Source: Pseudoscleropodium purum
Lineage: Eukaryota; Streptophyta; Bryopsida; Hypnales; Brachytheciaceae
Direction: 5' to 3'
DNA: 64,000 nucleotides
Assembly (NCBI GenBank): GCA_963969395.1
Contig: OZ017803.1
Coordinates: 2,666,001 to 2,730,000, forward strand
Shown: positions 24,842 through 35,269 of the stretch, piece after piece
How positions within the stretch are numbered: the first letter of the stretch is position 1
How the letters are laid out: each line of letters starts with the position of its first letter
The notes under the pieces: generated by a model
What the model was told of the DNA's origin: nothing
The model's database searches: none
The model's input: only the letters and a program-made list of their open reading frames with translations
Made by a program: the position numbers and the translations under genes

Positions 24842-26288
24842 TGCTGATGCTCCACAGTCGGGCCACAATAATCTTCGACAGACGAATTTTCGACAATCCG
24901 GATACCCAGAAATGCTGTTGAAATTCTTGGTCAGTGCGAGACAATCTTCATTCTTCAACTGCAACTAAAAATTGATGGAACTAGATATTCGACTATCGAT
25001 CTCCACTGCAACGCCCTGTGTCGAGGACGAGCATGGGCGTCGAAGAGCAAAACCCTGTTGAGGGGTTTCAGAGGCAAATGAGATAGCGTTACAAGTGGAT
25101 GTGAAGGTAGGAGAGGATGAATATCATCCACTTCGTTAGGAGTGAAGAACTCGTCAATTCAGTTCTATCTTTTCGTTTGTTCTCCTGCACAAGGCACAGT
25201 TTCACATTAAGGATTGCAGTCAGGGATTTTGATTTATTTATTTTGGGCAGTGCAGAAAGCAATCTTTGTTGGAGTGATGCATTGGTTTACATCCATATAA
25301 ATGGATGAAACATGCTAAGTAATGGATGAAACAAGCTAAGTTACGATCAAATTAATTATTCATCTAAGTGAGTATACATTCATCCACAAAAGAGCAATAT
25401 CATTCTTAGAATAACTAGAAAATGAGTGATTTCATTCATTGAAAATAAGGAAATATATCATTTAATATTCCTTCAAAAAAAATTGTAGCACTTTTGAACA
25501 AAATATTATTATAAAAAAGCACTTATTGCAATTAAAGTGGGCTGATGTTTGCAAAAGTGAATTGAATTTCTTCAATAATGCCAAGGACTAATGTGAGGAG
25601 ACCAATATAGACTCCATTTTAATTGAATTCAAGTCTAGAACTTCAATAAAATTTGCTCTTTAGCTTAGAATTGGGGTTCTAAGGTTGGAATTGGGACTTA
25701 ATTATGAAAAGAAAAGACCTATCATCAAGGTACTTTGCCATAAATAATTCAATTTTTGGACCAAAAGGTGCATCCCTCGATCATTTAATTTCTACAATAA
25801 TCTTAGAAGTCATTCATCAATTGCTTTTTTACTTCATCATCTATCTAAAATTAAATGTTTACAATCAAGTTGAAAAGTCACTAGTTTATGAAGTCACTCA
25901 ACTCTATTGAGGAGCTTCAACACATGGTAAAAAGTTCACTTATTATTCTATAATGTGATGTGATTGAATTCAATAATAATATAAATTGAATAATTATATA
26001 CGAAGGAGACACATTTGCATAGTACATAGTGACAAATTGCTCATTTCTCATAAAATCAAGACATGAAATCATGAGTGTGGTATATGTATTATTTAACCAT
26101 TGGTTGTTAAGTTTCTACAAAAACTCTATAAGGTACATATGTAAGTCTTTTGCTAGGTATTAAACTTTCACATCCTAAAATTGACTCACATTCCCTAAAG
26201 AAATGAATTTTATGAATTAAACTTGTAAATCCACCCCAACCCTACTTTTTTATTCTTGTGGAACCTATACAACTTGCAATTGATATGG

Positions 26289-26573
26289 CATTAGAAGATT
26301 TTTGGGGCCTCTGGATGCCTACAAGTTATCACAGCATGTGAACGCGGGAAACATATTCAACACAGCGGTTTGACATGGTCGAGACCCTGCCATGTCATTG
26401 AGCCCAATTTTTTTTTAATTCTTTTTTTTGCATTTGGAGACTAAACTATATTTTATTTTTTATTTTTATGAAAAAGAAAATTCTGATAGCAAGCTGTTCC
26501 CCTCGCTGCAGGGAACAACTGTGGGGGAACATGCCCAAAACAGGCTTCTAAACCCCCCAAAACTCTTCTAATG
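26289..26573. mobile_element. 285-bp inverted-terminal element, copy 1
   Basis: Ends CATTAGAAGATTTTTGGGG and CCCCAAAACTCTTCTAATG are inverted repeats of about 19 bp with one mismatch. The interior carries the hairpin arms TGACATGG/CCATGTCA (26371-26397) and a GC-rich block with TGTTCCC/GGGAACA. A second copy in the same orientation lies at 61230. No ORF; superfamily not assigned. Confidence 0.7.
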
Positions 26574-27049
26574 GATATATCTATATGAATTTGTATGGAT
26601 ACATATGAATTCCATTTGTATTTTGAATGTTGTAATTGTATTTGCATCCATATTTTATACTTCAAATTTTGTAACTATATCTGCATATCCATATTTTGTA
26701 ATTATAACTGTATTCTATATTTGTATTTGAATAGCCAAGATCGTATATGATAGAAATCAATGGCTTTAGTTTTTTCAAGAGATCAATGCCGGCCACATTT
26801 GGGTAGGTCTTCATTTCCTCCAATTAAGATCTAACAACATTGATTGATTTATAAAAAATCGGGAGCAACTTAGGTTCTTTTATTTTTTCCATTCTCCATC
26901 TAATGGTGGAAGATTTTTCAAGCCAATGGGGGGAGGTAGGTGAGGCCAAGTTTGCTTACATCTTTTTGGTATATAGTGATTAGACACTTTTAGATTGCCA
27001 TTTGAACAATGTGGGAAATTAAAAGAGACACATCACTACCTAAAAAGTA

Positions 27050-28240
27050 AATGTTGTTTTCAACACTTTTTTTTTTTTTTATCATTTTTATTCTCTATTT
27101 TCAATACTAAAGTGTCCAAAAATAAGATATCATTAAATTCAAAACATTTTGACACTAAAGTTTCAAAATAGTGTAAAACTTTTTTTTATACCAAAGTGTC
27201 AAAAAGTGTCAAAATTTTCTATTGTCAATGTGAATGTAGGAAAGAATGCTAAAAGAGTCTTGTAAAAAGTGCCAAAAAGAGTGTCAAAGAATTTGTCAAA
27301 AGTAATATTGATAAAAATATTAATAAAAATTGGTCAATTACTTTGAAAATTCACAATTATTTCTACAAAAGTAATATAAAACAATTTGAGTTTGATTCAA
27401 CTTCTTCTTGCCCTTCATATAGATTTTAGTAAAAATTATTTTGAAAATTTTTAGACTTTGAAAAAAAAGATCAAGTGGTGCAAAATATGTTAAATAGACA
27501 TGTTTGTTCATATAAGATACACAGAAATCCCTATTTTCACACATGTTGTAAGTGACCACATGCTGAAAGCGTGCAGTAGCTTGCTTAATCATTTCTTTGA
27601 AAACTTGACATAAAAAAATGGAGTAGTACATGTAGCAATTAGCCACTAGTCATTCAAGTTTTCCAAAAACTTTGAAAGGGATATAATGATCTTTTTTTAT
27701 TGGTTGTAAGACTTTGTAGGGATACACATATATTCTAAACAAAATACTTCATTAATGGTGCTAGTTTAAATACCCCACCACCCCATATTTGTATAATTCA
27801 AGAAGCACTTTCGACTGTAATGCATATGGGATAAATGGAACTATATCTATGTATTTGTATTTTCGATTTATTTATCTCAAATCCAAGTATTGGAGATTAT
27901 TGACGCTAGGGGGTAAGGCAAAGTTTTTGCATCATCTTAGGATATAGTAAGACACTAAGAATTTCCACCACTAACCATGAGGTGAGGGGGTTCAAATTTC
28001 ATTGCTTGCATGTTGGTTGCCTAGGTTTAGGCAAGTAATTCAAACATGAATGAACATTCCAATGCAAAAATTCTTGGTAGATAGTTAGGCCACGGTTCAA
28101 AATCAGAATTATATTTTTTTGCCACTTCTTTGCCACTCTTTATACCACTCTTCCAAGCATTTTTTTGATACACTTTTTGACACTTTCTTTTATAGTATTC
28201 TTGACAAATCATGTTCAACATTTTTTTAATACTCAAGTCT
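27050..28240. repeat. Imperfect inverted pair rich in GTGTCAAAAA
   Basis: GTGTCAAAAAGTGTCAAAA and related units at about 27110-27310 face reverse-complement units (TTTTTGACACTTTCTTTT and similar) at about 28110-28215. The arms are only partly complementary and the 0.8-kb spacer holds no gene. It could be a decayed inverted-repeat element. Confidence 0.35.
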
Positions 28241-30655
28241 TAACAAATGAGATTTTTTGTGACATTTTGACTCCCCAATGTCAAAAACTTGTAAAACTTT
28301 TCATTCCAACATTTTCAAAAGGGCTTTGTTTCATCATTCCAATCATGACTTCAAAACGACAACATGAATGTAAAGTAAATTCTATATATGTCAATATAGA
28401 AATCCCAAAGGTCATCTCAAAAATTGGCTAACCTAGTCATGACCTAAAGGTCTATCCTAGAATAAAGATTAATTAGACTTACATTGTATTATGGAAGTCC
28501 CCTTAAATATTTGAAATTTGTTCATATTATAATAATAAAAGAGTTTATTTATAACTTTTCTTTTTTTCTTGTACAATAAATATTGATTATACTAATGTTG
28601 TTTCCAAGTAGCTCAATCTATAAAAGAATCAAATTTTCAACCCTCCATTGAAAAAATAAAAAATTATAGGTACAATGTTTTTGTAAATTTTTTCAAAAAT
28701 CTTTAGAATTCTTATTCATTAAAAAATTGATTGGAAGATTGACTAGAAGGTAATCTTCAAAGATGTTTTGTGAAATAGATATGACAAAAAATCTTAATGC
28801 AAAAATCAATTTTAAATTTTCATAAAATTTTCCTTTACATTTCATGTAATAAGATGTAAAGAAAAATTAAGGTAGGTGGAATTGTAAGCCCAACTTGCTA
28901 CAATTTGATCATGTGAGGAAATCATCTATCATAATCTACATAATTAGAAGAATAAATTGTTTAAGTTTGGTGTATTTTCAAGTCTACAAAACATAGATGA
29001 AAGGCATTTGCAAAACTTTGAAGTTCTAATTTTAAACCATTTTCACCAAAAATATTGATCTTATCATACAAAATTGTTCCATAAAACTCAAAGGCCATAA
29101 TTTGAGCACTTTTCTAAAAAATTTAAAAGTTATCAACAAAAGAAATAGGGCTAAATAGTTTATCTACATTGAAAATCTTTAAGTCTTTAAGTCTATAATT
29201 GTTTTTGCAAAGAATTAAATATCTTGGCCACATATACTTGTGCAATTACCTTACATACATGAACTTGAAAGTAATTTTCAATACCCAAAGAAGGAACATC
29301 TTTAATGTGAAGTTGTAGTTTGTTGATCACAGACTAAAATATATTGTCAACGTTAATTGAGGGGATTTAAATGATTGGAGAACTTTATCAATCCTTAAAA
29401 GAAAAGGAAAACCAATCAAGCCCTCACAACACAAGGAAACCAATATTTGACAAGGAAAACAATTGCAGTAGATATCAACATGATTTAAGAATAGTTGTGC
29501 CATGGATTGATGTACATTATCTAATTTTATTTTTATAAAAAATTGGGTTTACAAGATTTTTTTCATAGCCCATGTATGAACTTATATTTGTATTCAAGGT
29601 CAAATATAGTATAATTCAATAAAGCATGTGAGACTATATAGAGGTACTTTCAAATATCAAAACATGAACACCGATATAGGTCAAGGCTACAACATGGGTT
29701 ACACTATTTCTAAAGGTGACTAGCATAATGTGTAATTATTGTACATTTTATTACTTGCAAAACTCTTCTATTCCTAAATCCACACATTGCCTTTATGCCT
29801 TCTCTTTAAGGAATAAATGGGTTTTTTTTCTAAGAAATTAAGTCATTAGAGAAAATATACTATTTGGAGGCCTAATTAGGTGTGATAAGCAAAGCTATTT
29901 CAAGAGCCCTACAAACCTTGTTCAAAATTTATGAAACTTGTCCATGTCTTGTATCAATCTATGGAACAAATGAGCTAGGTGACATACTATACAACAATAT
30001 ATTCTTATATTTTCTTTCATTCTTGGTAGAAAAGAATATCTTCATTCTTTTTATTTATCTCAATTTTTTCTTGTTTTTTAATCCTTTGGTTGATAGTACC
30101 ATATTTGCATAGCAAACAACAATAGTATTGTTCTATTTCCTTAATTTAAAAAATTCATACTATCCTATCATTTTGAATAAAAAAACATCTAATGTCAAGA
30201 CTTGTGTCTCTTAAAATATCAATAATTGAAAACCTAGGCCTTTGATACTCATAGTGTACCCTATTGAAGTAGTTGAATGTTTTTTAGACACTTACCATTC
30301 CACAATCATCACACTCCAACAAAAAAATGAGTAGCAATAGGAGAACAATGACATACGGACAAAATAAAATATAAGTTTAGGGTCCTCTGGAGAGCTTCTT
30401 TGCAACCCTCTAAAGAATCCATTTTTTTTCTTGAAGTATAAGTTGAAAGAGGTGGATTCTATACTTTGGATGATAAAAGTCATTTCTGAGTGCCACGAGT
30501 TCACTATTTCCATATGTGATTAACACATGCTTGTATGCAAATGTTCACTATTCCCATTTCCTTTGTATGAACCAAAAATATGGTATTCCAATCATACATA
30601 AATAATTTACCACATTTTTACATGAAATTTATTACAATCCAAAAGCATGACCACT

Positions 30656-30856
30656 CACTGCAAGAGAAAGATGTGTTTTAAGTATAATCCTAGGAGTATA
30701 GTCCTATAATTAACAACCCTTTCAAAGATTTTTAGCAAAATTTTACTAGATATACATGTGTTTTCATTAATCTTATACTAAAGATCTTTGAAATTTCAAT
30801 AATTATAGGACTATACTCCTAGGACTATACTTAAACCACACCTTTTTCTTATAGTG
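30656..30856. mobile_element. CACTA-type fold-back element (201 bp)
   Basis: Begins CACTGCAAGAGAAAG and ends CTTTTTCTTATAGTG, the CACTA (En/Spm-type) terminal signature. It is flanked by the 3-bp duplication ACT (30653-30655 and 30857-30859). The arms remain complementary inward for about 85 bp (CTAGGAGTATAGTCCTATAA and its complement), so almost the whole element folds into one hairpin. No ORF. Confidence 0.8.
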
Positions 30857-30999
30857 ACTTTTTTGGTTGACATGTCTATGCAATTTTAAAATTGGCAACA
30901 ATGTTTTTTTCTCCAAGGATTTGTTGTCAAATTGCACCAAATTTTTTTGCTCGGCACCAAGCCTATAGAAATAAATAGTAGTAAAAGAGTAAAAAATCA

Positions 31000-31215
31000 T
31001 TAGAAAACTTCAAACAAATAAAAAAAGTCTTGAAATTGCCTAATTGTAGATGAAAATAGAATTATGGATTTATAATATGCACTAACGTCATATTTTCTAT
31101 CCAATTTGTGGATGAATGTTGAAATTTAGAGCACTACTAAAACATTTAGTGTTGCTACTTTGCTACTTTGTAAGAAACAAAAAACAACAACCTAATTGGC
31201 AAGTGATTTGAAACT
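31000..31215. repeat. Interspersed repeat, copy 2 (partner at 20690-20920)
   Basis: See the partner for shared blocks. It starts about 145 bp after the CACTA fold-back element and shows no terminal repeats of its own. Confidence 0.5.
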
Positions 31216-32548
31216 TCTATAATCCTTGCTTTGATAAAATGATATTATAAGTGAAATTGCAACAATTCTTTCTATCTAAAAATATAACATTTTTTGAAAA
31301 TTGCATAGCAACATTCAAAATTTTACATCCACGTGTACATCACAAATTTTGGGCAACTTTCATTGATATTTTCTATTTTCTCCCCCAAAATCACGTTAAT
31401 TGGAATTCTTTTGCACCTTCAAATAAATCTTTGTGCCCTTGAATACACAATCTACACTAGGAGGGCAAATGTATTCAACTCTTGCTAGGAGTTTGGACCT
31501 AACTCTAGCTAATCTCTTTATTAGCTCTTCCAATACCAATATCCAATTCCTAAGAGTGTTACTTACATGCCTTGGGATATTATACACACCTAATATCCAA
31601 TTTTCTAATAGGGCTAAAAAATACAATTCAAGGTTTTATTTAAGGACCATAAGGTCACCACATGGCTTTTGCAACTCTATTTGGGTGATTGCAAGAAAGA
31701 CCTCTTGTTTTTAGTAGTGTTTTGCCAAAAATGCAGCTTTTGTGCTTAGTACTAGGGGTGCTAGGAGTACTACAAAATAGAACAATCTCAACCATTTATC
31801 TAAAAAATTGACAATTAAAAGTACTATTTTGAGTACCACAAGTACTTGCAAGTATTGAAATAGTATTGTTTGAAAAAAAAGATAGATTGCCACAAAAAAT
31901 AAATACAACGAGGTATAAATTAATAATAAATATAAAATCATGAACCAAAAAAACTAAAAATTGAAAATTTGTGAGAGCTTGATGATGATCAGATTTCATC
32001 AAAAAAATGAAGTCAAAACCATTTTCAATGTTCATATCTTTTTTTCTACATCTCAAGATTATTTGAAAAAAAATTACACATCAATACCATGATGATACAT
32101 ACTTTTGTAAAAAAAAAATCAAAGTTTTGGGAGCACTTTTGAGCATTCCCATTTCAAGATATGTACAAATAATTGCCTAATCAAACGTCAACAATGGCAT
32201 TTTTTCAAAAATTGTGCGATTTTGTTGATATATTTTTCATAAAAAAGCTACATAAGTCTTTTTTCATTTTAATGGTGGCAATTATAAAAATTACTCTACA
32301 CAACAAAGAATTATACTTGTTACAAGAGTTATTCAAGAAAACAAGAGCTATGATCAAACACCCCCAATCCTTTAGGAATTAAGCAAGTGGGGACAAGAAA
32401 TATTAGGGACACTTACCATTTTTTTAAAGAGATAATAAAACACTCTTTATAATGTTTTGGGTTTCAAACGGACCACTTTCATTTTTGGGTGTATATCATT
32501 CAACACTCCAAATACCAAATGACATTGAGGGCTACTTTATGCTATAGG

Positions 32549-32745
32549 GGCCATGCCTTTTTTGGTGTTAGAGGCCAAAAATCCTCACCTACTATTAGAA
32601 AAGATATAAAAAATCAATTCCAAACCCTTTACACCTAAAGGCCATGCCAATTTGATGTGTTAGAGGCTAAAAATCCTCTATTGTGATTGGACAAGACATA
32701 AGAATCAATCCCAAATCTTTTACACATAGGGATCATACCAATTAA
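32549..32745. repeat. ~91-bp tandem repeat, about 2.2 copies
   Basis: Units start at 32549, 32640 and 32729 (the last is partial). Each has GGCCATGCC or a variant, then TGTTAGAGGC, AAAAATCCTC and TTTACAC. Copies are about 75-80% alike by eye. Non-coding. Confidence 0.65.
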
Positions 32746-32899
32746 GTAGAATGCATTTTTTATTAAAAAAATATGATTTGATATGGCTTGAGCTTGTTGA
32801 ATAGGGTGCATAAAAAATGGGAGCCCAATTCTTGGCCTTAGGGCCACTGCAAGATTTGAATTTGAATTTTTTTTTCAACAAATCAGATTCATTGAATTT

Positions 32900-33175
32900 T
32901 GTGCAATTAGCTACAAGGAGAATTGATCAAGCCTCTAGTATAAAGTGGCCTTGAAAATTTCAACCCCTCTCTATATCTTTTATAGGTTTTATTGAATTGG
33001 CCTTACTTCTCGGCCTCAAGACCTTTATATATAGGAGAATTGGCCCCTGTTATAATGTTATTCTAATGAGTAGTTGATGATGGTCTTCAATCCAAAAGGA
33101 ACTGAAATTACGTGCAATTAGCCTCCAGGAGAATTGTCATGGCTTCTAGGTGTTAAGCGGCCCTCATATGAGTAT
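32900..33175. repeat. Direct repeat pair about 210 bp apart
   Basis: GTGCAATTAGCTACAAGGAG near 32900 and GTGCAATTAGCCTCCAGGAG near 33112, each followed by AATTG, then a CCTCTAG or TTCTAG block and a GTGGCC or GCGGCC block. Probably a second, older tandem duplication beside the 91-bp array. Confidence 0.5.
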
Positions 33176-34458
33176 TAATTTTAACCACCACTAAGTATTA
33201 ATAAGACCTATCAAAAGCTTTTCTTGTTCAATAATAGGAATAATGCTCAAAAACTTATTGGCAAATTTGAGGTGTTGTTTACATTATAGGCCTCATATAA
33301 AACAATGAGGTGAAATCTGTTAGAGCATTTGTAGTGCACATGGCAACAATACTAGTATTAGCACTTTGTTGAGCAAAAATTTGTTTGTAAGAAAAATTGC
33401 AACCATTATAGGGTTTAGTGTTTCCATGGTCTCTTTATACAATCCCCCTGCTACAATAAATTTGCAAAATGTGAAGGGCTGGCTCCCGGTAGAAATAAAC
33501 ATGATTGTCAACCCTTTTCTGCATTGTTAAGTGTACAATCAACTCAACCTTCCCTTGTTTCAGTCGAAAGTCTTTTTTTTAATTTTTACATTGAAAAAAA
33601 GTCCATTTCACATTTGGATTGCTGGCTTTGCATTGGATCAATCTGTTCTTCGAAAAAAGCCCGGCAATGTGGGCCTTGTGGAATGCCCCTGTGTTTGCTG
33701 ATAAAGGGACTGTTTTACAAAAGAGCGCTCTGCAGATGCTCTGTGGACATTGTTTCTAAAAGAAACGTGGAGTAACTAGAAACATGATGAATTGGTGGGC
33801 TGGACGGGTGGGCTTCCCTGGGGGCTGGGGCTTTCTGTTAGCTAGAATGGTACTGTAAGTTACTGTGCACTGAATGCTGTGCCGTAATCACATAGTTTCA
33901 ACATGAGGATAGAATATAGTTTAATTTTTAAAATTTATTTTTGGAACAAAAATGAAACAGGATTTCACTGCAAGCGGCAAAATAAGTACATGCAAGCATG
34001 CCAGCCACAAGTTGCCTGACTGGAGAGCACAACATGGAAATATTGTTTCACTTGAGCTGGCCTAATTTGAAGAGAAGTGTACCTGAGGTACGGTACGGTA
34101 ATTGGGTGATGTTAAGCCCGTAAGCCTGGCACTACAATTTCCTCTCCAGCTCAAACCCACTATTGTCCAAAATGACCTACTTTTTCTAAAGCAATTGACA
34201 TCTTTCTTGTAACCTATCCAACACCCATTTCCACAGGACTAATTCTAAGTTAGAGACAACAGTCACAACTCGCAACACGAGCTGATCTTCTGCCAAATCT
34301 CACTCGTCCATGCCTCTGGATTGCAAGAGACAATCAACCACCCTGAAAGTGGCCGCCATGGGCATTCACCCCCTTTCAAAGTTGTCCTTGGAATTTGTCC
34401 CATATTGAAGACGTAGTGTGCACACTGTGCAGCTTTTTGTCAATAGTATTGGAGGCGT

Positions 34459-34487
34459 CATAAGTACTGTATACGAGTGTACTTATG
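34459..34487. promoter_or_regulatory. Inverted repeat upstream of the GMI1 homologue
   Basis: CATAAGTAC and GTACTTATG form a perfect 9-bp dyad with an 11-bp spacer, about 0.8 kb before the GMI1 ATG in a non-AT-rich segment. It could be a dimeric factor site or an old insertion footprint; nothing decides between them. Confidence 0.25.
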
Positions 34488-35269
34488 GAGCTATAGGAAA
34501 GGGCTGCCCTGACGGCTGTGAGTTTGGGTTCGTCCCTGATTCTCCTCTCCCCATCTCCATCAGCCCCATCGCCCCATGTTCATGAATGCCAGCGAGTGTC
34601 GAATGGTACCATCCATCCATTGTGATTTATATCATTCATTCTAGCGCAGCTTGTTCCCAGCTTGAAGCTTTTAGAATCCCGCTCTTCAGTCTGTAAGGTA
34701 GCTGTGAAGATCGCCTGCAGTCTGCACCTCGTGGACTTTAGATGCATGTTGCTGGGAAGGGCGAACCGCATTATGAATTTGTTCTTCACAGTTTGTGCTT
34801 AAATTGGCAGAGAATTAGTTGTGGGTTCCTTCGGGGAAACCTGAATGATCGGTTAAGGGCCATGCTGTGGCCGATTCTTGATTTAATTTTGTAGAGCGCT
34901 GGAGGAGGTGCTCATCGTGGGAGATTACGGGAATTTTGCTCGGGTTTCAACAGCTCAACAAGTAACTTATGATTAAATCTCAATGCTGTTAAATTCTTGT
35001 TTTCTTTTGTTGAGTACAGTATGAGGAGCTGGTAGTGGAAGACGCGGGAGATTAGACGAAATTAATTGTTAACAAGTGCAATCTCCACATTCAAGTGCAA
35101 CCAACACGTTTACTGTCAAATAATTGTTTAATTCATGAAACTAAATGCAAGGCTCTCTTCTAATGTATGCACAGGTTGAGTGAAGATTTAAAGAATTCTG
35201 AGCGAGTTCAGTTGGTGGTTTAATTGATCACTGGCATGTGCGCAGCGTTTTCAAGCAACGACATTCGCA

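Larger units (their letters stand above)
24842..35269. other. Intergenic block between the plastid-protein gene and GMI1
   Basis: 24842-25120 is the leader and promoter side of the minus-strand gene. 25.3-33.5 kb is AT-rich and repeat-bearing, with elements at 26289 and 30656, tandem repeats at 32549-33175 and a loose inverted pair at 27050-28240. 33.8-35.27 kb is richer in GC and should hold the GMI1 promoter and leader. No gene supported. Confidence 0.55.

Noticed and set aside
27905..28030. tRNA-derived SINE candidate (GGTTCAAATTT resembling a B box)
   Set aside because: The possible A box lies about 70 bp upstream, too far for a tRNA promoter, and there is no A-tail or duplication. A weak relative exists near 26935, so it may be some other repeat.
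33524..33775. 83-codon plus-strand frame with several Cys pairs
   Set aside because: The Cys spacing matches no zinc-binding family I know, there is no exon context on either side, and composition is like the flank.
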